NCBI GenBank assembly: GCA_018303885.1
Contig: JAGVXG010000002.1
Coordinates: forward strand, 1 to 51,411
DNA from: Candidatus Pacearchaeota archaeon
Lineage (GTDB): Archaea > Nanobdellota > Nanobdellia > Pacearchaeales > GW2011-AR1
DNA length: 51,411 nt
Direction of reading: 5' to 3'
Shown here: positions 34,668 to 42,323 of the stretch, piece after piece
Layout: every line of letters begins with the position of its first letter
Position numbering within the stretch: the stretch's first letter is position 1
Translations under genes and position numbers: made by a program
Notes under the pieces: model-generated
What the model was told of the DNA's origin: nothing
Database searches by the model: none
The model's input: the letters and a program-made list of their open reading frames with translations, nothing else

Positions 34668-35288
34668 ATGGAAAAAAACGAACAAAAAACAACAATGGTA
34701 AAAAAACCAGAGAAGAAAACAGAGGTAGAAATGCAAAAGAATCAGATAAGTAAGGAAGAAGTTTCTCAAACAGATACTGCTTTACAACCTACAAGTGTAA
34801 CAGAATCTGAAAAAAAGGAAGAAAAACTAAAGGCTGAAAAGAAAACTCTTCAGGAAAAAAAGAAAAAAACAGAGGCAATTGTAATGGCTCAAAATATCCC
34901 TATTTCAACAAAACACTCTGCCGCAATCTGCAGATTCATCAAAAACAAAAAAATAGACAGCGCAATCAGCGATTTAGAAGCTGTTTTGAAATTTAAAAAA
35001 GTCGTTCCTATGCGAGGAGAAATACCTCACAGACATGGTAAAGGCATGATGTCTGGTCGGTTTCCTAAAAAAGCTTCTGAGAATTTCATAAAATTATTAA
35101 AAAGCCTTAAAGCAAATTCAAATTATAACGGACTTGAAAATCCAATTATAATCGGGGCGGTTGCAAATATTGGCGAAAGACCCTTTGGCAGATTTGGAGC
35201 AGTCAGAAAAAAAAGAACGCACATAAAACTTGTCGCTAAAGACATAACAGAAAAGAAACCTAAACCAATAACAAACGTTAATAAATAA
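34668..35288 (+). CDS. rpl22: Large-subunit ribosomal protein uL22 with long N-terminal extension
   Basis: 206 aa against about 150 usual. The uL22 domain starts near residue 66 (AQNIPISTKHSAAICRFI) and includes MRGEIPHRHGKGM, the tunnel-lining hairpin (GERPFGRFGAVRKKR) and a short C terminus. The first 65 residues are low-complexity Lys/Glu/Thr with no counterpart in standard uL22. One base separates it from uS3. Confidence 0.93.
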   Translation: MEKNEQKTTMVKKPEKKTEVEMQKNQISKEEVSQTDTALQPTSVTESEKKEEKLKAEKKTLQEKKKKTEAIVMAQNIPISTKHSAAICRFIKNKKIDSAISDLEAVLKFKKVVPMRGEIPHRHGKGMMSGRFPKKASENFIKLLKSLKANSNYNGLENPIIIGAVANIGERPFGRFGAVRKKRTHIKLVAKDITEKKPKPITNVNK

Positions 35289-35289
35289 A

Positions 35290-35991
35290 ATGGAAGAAAA
35301 AAATATAATTAAGTTCAAGAAGGAAGAATTTTCTATTCGTGAATATGTAAGAAACTCTCTTGGAAAAGGAAAAGTAAGCAGGGTCAAAATAGAATACACT
35401 CCTGTCGGAGAAAAAATTATTATTTCAACTAACAGGCCAGGGCTTATAATCGGAAGAGGTGGTGAAAAAATAGATGAACTTACAAGAGTTTTGAAAGGAA
35501 AATTTAATCTGGAAAATCCGCACATAGAAATAGATGAAATAAGAAACCCGGAATTTGATGCGCAAATAATGGCAGATGAAATAGCGTTAAGTATTGAGAG
35601 GTTCGGGCCATTAAAATTCAAAGTCATTGCATATAAGGCTCTGCAGAGGATAATGAATGCCGGCGCACTCGGCGCAGAAATAAGGTTAAGCGGTAAAATT
35701 CCTGGGGCAAGGGCCAAGAGTTGGAGATTTGCTCAAGGCTATCTGAAAAAAACAGGCGACAGTGCAAAGGTAGTTGACAGATCTCAAGCAACAGCGCAAA
35801 CAAGACCGGGAACAGTGGGAGTAAAAGTAAGTATTTTATCGCCAGACGCTGATTTAAAAGATAAAATAGATGTTAATGAAAAATTGCTTGAAAAAATAAG
35901 GAAAAACGTAGAAAGAATAAATAATCCTGAAGAAAAAGTAATTGCAAAGAAAAAACAAAAGAAGAAAACAAAACAATCAGAAGCAAATTAA
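35290..35991 (+). CDS. rps3: Small-subunit ribosomal protein uS3
   Basis: 233 aa. The KH domain shows NRPGLIIGRGGEKIDEL, and the C-terminal domain shows GALGAEIRLSGKIPGARAKS. uS3 lies at the mRNA entry channel. The end is a Lys-rich tail (KKKQKKKTKQSEAN). uL29 follows after 16 nt. Confidence 0.95.
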   Translation: MEEKNIIKFKKEEFSIREYVRNSLGKGKVSRVKIEYTPVGEKIIISTNRPGLIIGRGGEKIDELTRVLKGKFNLENPHIEIDEIRNPEFDAQIMADEIALSIERFGPLKFKVIAYKALQRIMNAGALGAEIRLSGKIPGARAKSWRFAQGYLKKTGDSAKVVDRSQATAQTRPGTVGVKVSILSPDADLKDKIDVNEKLLEKIRKNVERINNPEEKVIAKKKQKKKTKQSEAN

Positions 35992-36007
35992 AAAATAAAC
36001 AAATAAA

Positions 36008-36187
36008 ATGGCAAAAATAAAGGCAGAAGACTTGAAGAGAATGACTAATGAAGAGCGAAATAGGAAGCTTGATGATTTAAAGCTCGAATTAATAAAGTCT
36101 AAAGTCAGCACTTCAAAAACAGGAACTTCAAAACCACGAGAGATTAGAAAAGCTATTGCCAGAATACTCACACTCAACAAAAAATAA
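36008..36187 (+). CDS. rpl29: Large-subunit ribosomal protein uL29
   Basis: 59 aa (MAKIKAEDLKRMTNEERNRK...REIRKAIARILTLNKK). A two-helix protein with the typical KxxEIRKxIARILT ending. It lies at the exit tunnel rim next to uL23. One base (TAA-C-ATG) separates it from SUI1. Confidence 0.93.
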   Translation: MAKIKAEDLKRMTNEERNRKLDDLKLELIKSKVSTSKTGTSKPREIRKAIARILTLNKK

Positions 36188-36188
36188 C

Positions 36189-36488
36189 ATGGAGATATGT
36201 CCAAAATGTGGCCTGCCTAAGCAGGCATGTGTATGTGAACAGATTGTTAAAAGTTCGCAGAAGATAAGGATAACAACAGACAGGAAGAGATATGGAAAGA
36301 TAGTAACTGTTGTTACGGGGTTCGGAAGTGGAATCGATATAAGACAAGTCGCAAAAGACCTGAAAAACGGGCTTGCGTGCGGCGGAACTTATAAAGATGA
36401 CATGATAGAGCTCCAAGGAGACCATAGGAAAAAGGTAAAAGAGGTTTTGGTCAAACTTGGATTTGATGAGGAATCCCTAGAAGAATAA
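36189..36488 (+). CDS. sui1: Translation initiation factor aIF1 (SUI1)
   Basis: 99 aa. An N-terminal zinc-binding hook CPKCGLPKQACVC, then the SUI1 core (GKIVTVVTGFGSGIDIRQVAKDLKNGLACGGTYK, motif split here across the loop). It helps select the correct start codon. A start further upstream is open, but the ATG at 36189 fits the family and is one base after uL29. In many archaea the RNase P protein Rpp29 follows; here uS17 follows directly. Confidence 0.94.
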   Translation: MEICPKCGLPKQACVCEQIVKSSQKIRITTDRKRYGKIVTVVTGFGSGIDIRQVAKDLKNGLACGGTYKDDMIELQGDHRKKVKEVLVKLGFDEESLEE

Positions 36489-36512
36489 AGAATACACAAG
36501 AAGGAAAAGAAA

Positions 36513-36872
36513 ATGAAAAAAATACAAAAATCAGAGAAACAAAAATCAGAGATAGTCGAAGCTCCGGGAATTTGTCACGACAAAGACTGCCCGTTCCACG
36601 GGAATTTAAAAACTCGCGGCAGAGTGTTCGAAGGAGTTGTCATAAGAAAATTCGATAAAAGAATTGCGATAGAATTTGAAAGAATGATTTATGTAAGAAA
36701 ATATGAAAGATACGCTAAATCAAAAACGAAGATTCATGCAAGGCTCTCAACATGTCTTGAAAAAGAGATAAATGTGGGTGATACTGTAAAAATTCAAGAA
36801 TGCAGGCCTTTAAGCAAAATAATTCACTTTGTTGTTATCAAGAAAATTAAATCTGGAGAGATGAAAAAATGA
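36513..36872 (+). CDS. rps17: Small-subunit ribosomal protein uS17
   Basis: 119 aa. Archaeal type with N-terminal CHDKDCPFHGNLKTRGRVF and the OB-fold core, including ERMIYVRKYERYAKSKTKIHARL and GDTVKIQECRPLSK. A GAAGGA-like Shine-Dalgarno precedes the start. Its stop overlaps the next start (ATGA). Confidence 0.94.
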   Translation: MKKIQKSEKQKSEIVEAPGICHDKDCPFHGNLKTRGRVFEGVVIRKFDKRIAIEFERMIYVRKYERYAKSKTKIHARLSTCLEKEINVGDTVKIQECRPLSKIIHFVVIKKIKSGEMKK

Positions 36873-37102
36873 ATAATCTATCATGGTTGGTAATTGAAGA
36901 CACAAGACCTGAATTAGTTGATCGCTTAAGAGAAAAATATCTTGGAAAATATTTAATTGAAATAGCAAAAAAAGGTGATGGAAATATGGTCTATTATGTT
37001 GTTGGAGATTCAAGATACGAGGATGCTCTTTGGCAAAGAGATAATGAATTAAATTGTGAAGGAAGAGAAGTTATTGGTTCTTCCTCTAGAATTAAACTAT
37101 AA
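36869..37102 (+). CDS. Unknown small protein wedged between uS17 and uL14
   Basis: 77 aa, alpha/beta. WLVIEDTRPELVDRLREKYLGKYL then NMVYYVVGDSRYEDALWQRDNE. It overlaps the uS17 stop by ATGA. uS17 and uL14 are normally adjacent in archaea. No family is recognised. The 51-bp gap to uL14 holds one copy of a 25-bp repeat and a strong Shine-Dalgarno for uL14. Confidence 0.6.
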   Translation: MNNLSWLVIEDTRPELVDRLREKYLGKYLIEIAKKGDGNMVYYVVGDSRYEDALWQRDNELNCEGREVIGSSSRIKL

Positions 37103-37110
37103 AATGAAAT

Positions 37111-37135
37111 CAAATAGGAAATTTTCAATCCTTCG
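37111..37135 (+). repeat. 25-bp repeat, copy 1 (before uL14)
   Basis: CAAATAGGAAATTTTCAATC followed by CTTCG. It matches 39262-39286 in 24 of 25 positions. Both copies close a four-codon mini-frame (ATG...CAAATAG) and stand shortly before a ribosomal gene. Confidence 0.6.
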
Positions 37136-37153
37136 TCATAGGAGGTATGCCAA

Positions 37154-37555
37154 ATGAAAGCAGTATCAGCGAGAGTAACAGCAGGCTTAAATTTAGGAGC
37201 GAAGCTGAATGTTGCTGATAATAGCGGAGCAAAAATAGCAAGGCTCGTATCTGTAAAAGGCGGTAAAGGAAAAAAAGGCGGGCAGTTCAACGCAAAAGTG
37301 GCTGACATGGTAAAAGTAAGCATAAAAAAAGGAATTCCTGACATGCGTGGCAAAGTGTTTGATGCAATCATAATAAGGCAAAAAAAACCTTATCTAAGAA
37401 AAGATGGGGAACGTGTTTGTTTCGAAGATAACTCTGTAGCGATATTAAAGGACGAAAAAGGGAATCCTAAAGGAACTCAAATTAAAGGACCGTGCGCAAA
37501 GGAGGTAATGGAGCGATGGGCTTCTGTTGCAAGAATCGCTTCGATTGTTTATTAA
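37154..37555 (+). CDS. rpl14: Large-subunit ribosomal protein uL14
   Basis: 133 aa. Conserved LNVADNSGAKIARLVSVKG and VKKGIPDMRGKVF-like region. uL14 is at the subunit interface and binds aIF6. Good Shine-Dalgarno GGAGG lies 9 nt before the ATG, unusual for this operon where most genes rely on stop-start coupling. One base separates it from uL24. Confidence 0.95.
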   Translation: MKAVSARVTAGLNLGAKLNVADNSGAKIARLVSVKGGKGKKGGQFNAKVADMVKVSIKKGIPDMRGKVFDAIIIRQKKPYLRKDGERVCFEDNSVAILKDEKGNPKGTQIKGPCAKEVMERWASVARIASIVY

Positions 37556-37556
37556 A

Positions 37557-38018
37557 ATGAAAAAAAGATTTAGCAAAAGCTGGAAGTCAAGCAAACAGCC
37601 AAGAAAACAAAGAAAATACTTAGCAAATGCTCCGATACATATTAGAAAAAAAATGATAAGTACAAATATGTCCAAAGAATTAAGAAAAAAATACGGAAAA
37701 AGATCTATTCAATTAAGAAAAGGAGATACTATAAAAATTATGAGGGGGAAATTCAGGGGTAAACAGGGAAAGGTAACAGATATCAAACAAAAAATATTCG
37801 GCATTTCGGTAGAAGGCATTCAAAGGAAAAAACAAGATGGCTCAAAGGTTAATGTAAAACTCCAGCCTTCAAATTTGCAGATTATTGAGCTTAATACAGA
37901 AGATTCAAAAAGAAGCAAATTCCTAAAGCATTTTGATAAGGAAGAAAAGAAAGAAACAGAAAAATCAGAAGCTAAAATAATCAAAAAACAAATCGGAGGA
38001 ACAGAAAATGCACCTTAA
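37557..38018 (+). CDS. rpl24: Large-subunit ribosomal protein uL24
   Basis: 153 aa. Archaeal uL24 start (MKKRFSKSWKSSKQPRKQRK), KOW motif RKGDTIKIMRGKFRGKQGKV. The C-terminal 35 residues are a charged tail (DKEEKKETEKSEAK). An upstream ATG lies inside uL14 and was not chosen. It overlaps eS4 by 11 nt. Confidence 0.93.
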   Translation: MKKRFSKSWKSSKQPRKQRKYLANAPIHIRKKMISTNMSKELRKKYGKRSIQLRKGDTIKIMRGKFRGKQGKVTDIKQKIFGISVEGIQRKKQDGSKVNVKLQPSNLQIIELNTEDSKRSKFLKHFDKEEKKETEKSEAKIIKKQIGGTENAP

Positions 38019-38655
38019 AAGACAACAAGCGCCTAAAAATTGGCCCATATTTAGAAAGGGAACAAAGTACGTAGTCAGGCCTAAATTCGATACTCAAAAA
38101 GGAATTCCTCTCCTTATTGTTTTGAGGGACATGTTAAAGATAGCACAGAACAAAAAAGAAGCCAAGAGGATAATTCACTTAAGGGAAGTTTTAGTAAATA
38201 ACAGGTCAGTATCTGATGAAAAGAAAAATGTCATGTTATTTGACACTATAATGCTCCCAATTATGAAAAAAAACTATAAAATGGAATTATCGAACCATGG
38301 AAAATTTTATCTCATTGAAATAAAAGATAGCGAAGCCAATCATAAAATAGTGAAATTAGCCGATAAAAAAATATTGAAAGGAAAAAAGATTCAGTTAAAC
38401 TGCGAAGATGGAAGAAATTTCATTTCGGAAATAAAATGCAGTGTAAATGATTCTCTTATTATAAACTTTAAAGAGAAAAAAGTTGAGAAGTGTCTTCCTC
38501 TAAAAGAAGATGCTGGCGTGTTTGTTTTTTCCGGAAAACATTCAGGTAAATCTGGAACTGTAAAAAAAATTTATAAAGAAAAGGGCGTCGCAGAGGTTGA
38601 GATTGATGGGAAACCAATCAGCGTCTTAATTAAACAATTTTTAGTCATAAAATAA
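38008..38655 (+). CDS. rps4e: Small-subunit ribosomal protein eS4
   Basis: 215 aa, close to the archaeal norm. S4-like RNA-binding domain (GIPLLIVLRDMLKIAQNKKE) and a C-terminal KOW motif (GVFVFSGKHSGKSGTVKKI). The start MHLKRQQAPKNWPIFRKG is diagnostic. One base separates it from uL5. Confidence 0.95.
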   Translation: MHLKRQQAPKNWPIFRKGTKYVVRPKFDTQKGIPLLIVLRDMLKIAQNKKEAKRIIHLREVLVNNRSVSDEKKNVMLFDTIMLPIMKKNYKMELSNHGKFYLIEIKDSEANHKIVKLADKKILKGKKIQLNCEDGRNFISEIKCSVNDSLIINFKEKKVEKCLPLKEDAGVFVFSGKHSGKSGTVKKIYKEKGVAEVEIDGKPISVLIKQFLVIK

Positions 38656-38656
38656 A

Positions 38657-39202
38657 ATGAAAAAAATAGGAAATAAAGAAATGCAGAAATCTGCTTCGTC
38701 AAGCGTGGTAAACCCAATGAAAAAGCTGATAATGGAGAAAGTTGTTCTCAGCGTGAGCGGAACTGGAGAAAATCTTGAGAAAGGGTTTAAGCTTCTAAAG
38801 CTTCTGACAGGAAGAAATCCTGCAAAAATGATTTCAAGAAAAAGAATTCCTTCTTTGGGGGTTAGGCCTAATTTAGAAGTTGGCGCAGTAGTCACGATGA
38901 GGAAAAACCTAAATGAATTTTTAAGAAAAATGCTGACAACTGTAGATAATACTTTAAAGAAAAATCAGATAAGTGAAAATAGCTTTTCTTTTGGCGTTAA
39001 AGAATATATTGAAATTCCGGGTTTTGAGTACCAAAGAGATATTGGAATTCGTGGTTTAGATGTTACAGTTACTTTCAAAAGAGCCGGGAAAAGAACCAAA
39101 CTTAAGAAAATAAAAGCTGGAAGAGTCCCGAAAAGACAGAATGTCTCAAAAGAAGAAATAATTAAATTCATGGAGGAAAATTTCAAGACGAAATTTGTTT
39201 AA
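38657..39202 (+). CDS. rpl5: Large-subunit ribosomal protein uL5
   Basis: 181 aa. NPMKKLIMEKVVLSVSGTGE, then the tRNA-contacting loop region, EYIEIPGFEYQRDIGIRGL and VTFKRAGKRTKLKK. uL5 binds 5S rRNA. The 108 bp before uS14 contain a partial duplication and a 25-bp repeat rather than a gene. Confidence 0.95.
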   Translation: MKKIGNKEMQKSASSSVVNPMKKLIMEKVVLSVSGTGENLEKGFKLLKLLTGRNPAKMISRKRIPSLGVRPNLEVGAVVTMRKNLNEFLRKMLTTVDNTLKKNQISENSFSFGVKEYIEIPGFEYQRDIGIRGLDVTVTFKRAGKRTKLKKIKAGRVPKRQNVSKEEIIKFMEENFKTKFV

Positions 39203-39261
39203 AAATGAGACAAAAATCAAAGATTTTAGCTCATTCGTTTTCAGGAGAAACCAAATGACAG

Positions 39262-39286
39262 CAAATAGGAAATTTTCAATCATTCG
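39262..39286 (+). repeat. 25-bp repeat, copy 2 (before uS14)
   Basis: CAAATAGGAAATTTTCAATC followed by ATTCG; one mismatch to 37111-37135. It also follows an ATG that meets TAG after four codons. Confidence 0.6.
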
Positions 39287-39310
39287 AATTAAAAATTGGA
39301 GAAAATTCAA

Positions 39311-39541
39311 ATGACAGCAAGCGATTGGAGAAAAATTTTGAAACAGCTTAGAGGAAAACCGAAGAAAATGGAAAAGTTCCTTAAACACAATAAACCTAAA
39401 GAAAGAAAAACTGGCATAGCAAGAAAAAAATGCGAGCGTTGTGGCCGTTTTGGAGCTCATATAAAATCATACGGAATAAATTTATGCCGACAATGCTTCA
39501 GAGAGGTTGCTGTAGAAATCGGCTTCAAAAAATATAGTTAA
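39311..39541 (+). CDS. rps14: Small-subunit ribosomal protein uS14
   Basis: 76 aa from the ATG at 39311, supported by GGAG 9 nt upstream; a start at 39296 would add five residues. The C-terminal part holds the zinc site [15 protein letters not shown]...CRQC and the end [12 protein letters not shown]. The N-terminal 40 residues ([23 protein letters not shown]) extend the 50-60 aa archaeal norm. Confidence 0.93.
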   Translation: MTASDWRKILKQLRGKPKKMEKFLKHNKPKERKTGIARKKCERCGRFGAHIKSYGINLCRQCFREVAVEIGFKKYS

Positions 39542-39542
39542 A

Positions 39543-39854
39543 ATGATACCTCAATTAATAAACAGAATTGGATTTTTACAAACTCCAGAAATTAGAGAAA
39601 GAAGAAGGAAACTTAAATACTTCAGAAAAGAGTTTCCACATATAATAGAATACTACGGTAATGGAAAGAGAGTACTAAGTCATAATGCAAGAATTGATGT
39701 TTGGAATGTTATTCATATTTACAGAAGGATGTATAGAGAAGCAGAAGCGTCTGATAAAGAGGGAAAAACATACCGAGATGCTAATCCAAGGGTAAATGAA
39801 GAAATAGAAAAGAATATTACAAAGATTGAAGAAATGTTAAGGAGATTTGATTAA
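39543..39854 (+). CDS. Unknown small basic protein wedged between uS14 and uS8
   Basis: 103 aa, rich in Arg and Lys and probably all helical (TPEIRERRRKLKYFRKEFPHII, ARIDVWNVIHIYRRMYREAE, EKNITKIEEMLRRF). The charge suggests nucleic-acid or ribosome binding. One base separates it from each neighbour. uS14 and uS8 are normally adjacent. No family recognised. Confidence 0.62.
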   Translation: MIPQLINRIGFLQTPEIRERRRKLKYFRKEFPHIIEYYGNGKRVLSHNARIDVWNVIHIYRRMYREAEASDKEGKTYRDANPRVNEEIEKNITKIEEMLRRFD

Positions 39855-39855
39855 A

Positions 39856-40236
39856 ATGTCACAAGATATACTGGCTGATGCGCTGAATGCAATAAGAAAT
39901 GCAAAAAGGGCAAGGAAAGAAAACGTAAGAATAGGAAAAGTGTCAAAGTTGCTAATCGAAGTTCTAAAAATAATGAAGCAAAGAGGGGCAATAAAGAAGT
40001 ATAAAATTGACACTAAAGGAAAATCTGTTGAGGTTAGTCTTGGGGAATTTTTTGAATGTAAAGTTGTAAAGCCAAGGTTTAGCGTAAAAAAAGATCAGAT
40101 TGAAAAGTATAGAAGAAGGTATCTTCCAGCAAGAAATATTGGAACACTCATAATATCAACGAGTAAGGGGTTGATGATTCATGAAGAAGCTATTGAAAAA
40201 GGAATGGGGGGTGGCTTAATTGCTTACTTTTATTAA
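39856..40236 (+). CDS. rps8: Small-subunit ribosomal protein uS8
   Basis: 126 aa. MSQDILADALNAIRNAKRARK at the start and the C-terminal signature GTLIISTSKGLMIHEEAIEKGMGGGLIAYFY. uS8 binds helix 21 of 16S rRNA. The start at 39856 is one base after the previous stop. Its own stop abuts the next ATG with no gap. Confidence 0.95.
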   Translation: MSQDILADALNAIRNAKRARKENVRIGKVSKLLIEVLKIMKQRGAIKKYKIDTKGKSVEVSLGEFFECKVVKPRFSVKKDQIEKYRRRYLPARNIGTLIISTSKGLMIHEEAIEKGMGGGLIAYFY

Positions 40237-40470
40237 ATGAACGAAAAAACAATAAGAATTGGAAATAGGGCATCTGGTTTAGCTATGCTTGTTTTTGGAG
40301 GGGCTATTATGTCTGGAGGAGGCCCTTTTATTCCTGCCGGGGCTTTGTTTGCAACAGAGGGTTTGGGAGATTTGATAACTGGAGACCATCATTATGTAAG
40401 TTCAAAACTTATAAAATATTTTTCCAGAGGGAGAATAGAAATTAAATATAGATATGATAGATTCAAATGA
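40237..40470 (+). CDS. Unknown Gly-rich membrane-like protein wedged between uS8 and uL6
   Basis: 77 aa. A Gly/Ala-rich hydrophobic stretch (about 13-45, ASGLAMLVFGGAIMSGGGPF then IPAGALFATEGLGDLI) could form a membrane hairpin, followed by a basic end. It abuts uS8 and overlaps uL6 by ATGA. uS8 and uL6 are normally adjacent. A membrane protein inside a ribosomal operon is unexpected. No family recognised. Confidence 0.58.
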   Translation: MNEKTIRIGNRASGLAMLVFGGAIMSGGGPFIPAGALFATEGLGDLITGDHHYVSSKLIKYFSRGRIEIKYRYDRFK

Positions 40471-41009
40471 AAAAAGAAATTTTTAGAGAGATTGAAATTC
40501 CGGAAGGAGTTGAAGCTGAATTAGATGGCTCTCTATTAAAGGTTCGGGGCCCCCAGGGAGAAAATCAAAGAATGTTTGATACAAACAAAATTAGTCTTAC
40601 AAAAGAGGGCAATAAGGTGGTTGTTGGGAATAAAAAAGCAACTAAAAAAGAAAAGAAACTAATCAATTCTGCTGCTGCCCATATAAAAAATATGGTAACT
40701 GGGGTTGGGCATAAATTTGAGTATCAACTTAAAGTCTGCTTCAGTCATTTTCCAATTAGTGTAGAAATTAAAGGTAAAGAAGTTCTAATAAAAAATTTTC
40801 TTGGCGAAAGGGTTCCAAGAAAGACAGTAATACCTGAAGGAGTCGAGGTTGAAATCAATAAAGATATAATAAAAATTACTTCTGTTGACAAAGAACTTGC
40901 AGGACAGGTTGCTGCAGATTTTGAAACAGCAACAAGAATAAGAAGCAGGGACAGAAGAATTTTCCAGGATGGAATTTTCATAACTAACAAAGCAGGGAGA
41001 GAAATGTGA
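40467..41009 (+). CDS. rpl6: Large-subunit ribosomal protein uL6
   Basis: 180 aa with the two-domain archaeal form. Conserved ending GQVAADFETATRIRSRDRRIF then QDGIFITNK. uL6 lies near the sarcin-ricin loop. A gap of 45 nt with a GGAGG-like site precedes eL32. Confidence 0.95.
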   Translation: MKKEIFREIEIPEGVEAELDGSLLKVRGPQGENQRMFDTNKISLTKEGNKVVVGNKKATKKEKKLINSAAAHIKNMVTGVGHKFEYQLKVCFSHFPISVEIKGKEVLIKNFLGERVPRKTVIPEGVEVEINKDIIKITSVDKELAGQVAADFETATRIRSRDRRIFQDGIFITNKAGREM

Positions 41010-41054
41010 AATGAAAAGTAACGCCGCAGCTGCTCTATTCAGGAGGGAAATATA

Positions 41055-41429
41055 ATGACTGTATTTTTAAGAAGAATATATAACAGATATCACAAACTTG
41101 GAAAGAAGAAAGGAAAAAACAGAGTCTGGAGAAAACCAAAGGGAAGGGATAACAAAATGAGAGAAAAGAGACGTGGCTATGCTCCGGTTGTAAGTGTGGG
41201 ATACAAAAAAAAGGAATCTGAAAGAGAAAGAATTCCCGTGATAAGAAACGTTGCTGAATTGTCAAAGGTTGTAAAGGGGAAAAAGGTGGTTTTAGGAAAA
41301 TTAGGAAAAAAGAAAAAGCTGGACCTTGTGAAAAAAGCAGAGGAAATGGGTGTTCTTATTGTAAATATTAACTCTAAAAAATTTCTTAAAATAGAAAACA
41401 TAAAAAACAAAGGAGAAATTAAAAAATGA
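41055..41429 (+). CDS. rpl32e: Large-subunit ribosomal protein eL32
   Basis: 124 aa. WRKPKGRDNKMREKRRGYAP is the eL32 signature; the second half has VAELSKVVKGKKVVLGKLGKKKK. A Shine-Dalgarno AGGAGGG lies about 8 nt before the ATG. Overlaps eL19 by ATGA. Confidence 0.94.
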   Translation: MTVFLRRIYNRYHKLGKKKGKNRVWRKPKGRDNKMREKRRGYAPVVSVGYKKKESERERIPVIRNVAELSKVVKGKKVVLGKLGKKKKLDLVKKAEEMGVLIVNINSKKFLKIENIKNKGEIKK

Positions 41430-41860
41430 ACTTAAGCAAAAAGAAAGAACTAGCAAAGAGAGCATTTGGCATAGGAAAAGATAGAATAATTTTTGTAGAG
41501 TCAAGGCTAGATGAGATAAAAGATGCTATTACAAAACAAGATATGAGGGACTTAAGAGGAAGCGGCGCAATAATCATAAAAGAAGCCAGTGGAAGAAGAG
41601 GGGCAAAAAACAAAGGAAGAAGAGGCGCGGGAAAAATAAGAAAAAGCACTAAAATCAGAAAAAAAGACTACGTCGTTCTCACAAGAAAATTAAGAAAACA
41701 TATTGCAGAAATGAAAAGATCCGGAGAAATAACAAAAGATAAAATAGACGACATAAGGAAAAAAATAAGAAATAGGATTTTTAGAAGCAAGGCTCATCTT
41801 CGAGAACATTTAGGAGGAATGTCAAATGAAAACATTAAAAAGACGAAGAAAAGAAAATAA
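41426..41860 (+). CDS. rpl19e: Large-subunit ribosomal protein eL19
   Basis: 144 aa. MNLSKKKELAKRAFGIGKDRI, the Gly/Arg-rich loop (SGRRGAKNKGRRGAGKIRKS) and a long basic helix. It forms an intersubunit bridge. Its last 35 nt overlap the start of uL18, the longest overlap in the operon. Confidence 0.94.
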   Translation: MNLSKKKELAKRAFGIGKDRIIFVESRLDEIKDAITKQDMRDLRGSGAIIIKEASGRRGAKNKGRRGAGKIRKSTKIRKKDYVVLTRKLRKHIAEMKRSGEITKDKIDDIRKKIRNRIFRSKAHLREHLGGMSNENIKKTKKRK

Positions 41861-42323
41861 AACAGATTACGGTAAAAGAATAGGCCTTCTTAAAAGCGGC
41901 TTTCCTAGAGTTGTTTTCAGAAAAACAAATAGATATATTACAGCGCAGTATGTAACCAGCAAAGAGGCTCAAGATAAAGTTGAGCTTGGATTAACCTCTA
42001 AAGATTTACTAAAACATGGGTGGCCAAAAGAGTTTCAGGGAAGTCTTAAGTCTATTCCTGCTGCATATCTTACGGGATTTTTGTTTGGAAAAAAGATTAT
42101 TGAAAAAAAATTGAAAATGCCAGTCATAGATATAGGAATGACAAGAAACATTCACAAGAATAAAGTGTTTGGATTCTTAAAAGGGCTAAAAGACTCAGGA
42201 GTTGATATAAAATGTGAAGAGAAATACTACCCTGATGAGAATAGAATAAAAGGGAAACATCTTAAAAATGATTTTTCCAAAACATTTGAAGAAATTAAAT
42301 TAAAAATACAAAAATCAAAATGA
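41826..42323 (+). CDS. rpl18: Large-subunit ribosomal protein uL18
   Basis: 165 aa. The start MKTLKRRRKENKTDYGKRIG and LLKSGFPRVVFRKTNRYI match the archaeal family, which supports a start inside eL19. It binds 5S rRNA together with uL5. Overlaps uS5 by ATGA. Confidence 0.94.
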   Translation: MKTLKRRRKENKTDYGKRIGLLKSGFPRVVFRKTNRYITAQYVTSKEAQDKVELGLTSKDLLKHGWPKEFQGSLKSIPAAYLTGFLFGKKIIEKKLKMPVIDIGMTRNIHKNKVFGFLKGLKDSGVDIKCEEKYYPDENRIKGKHLKNDFSKTFEEIKLKIQKSK

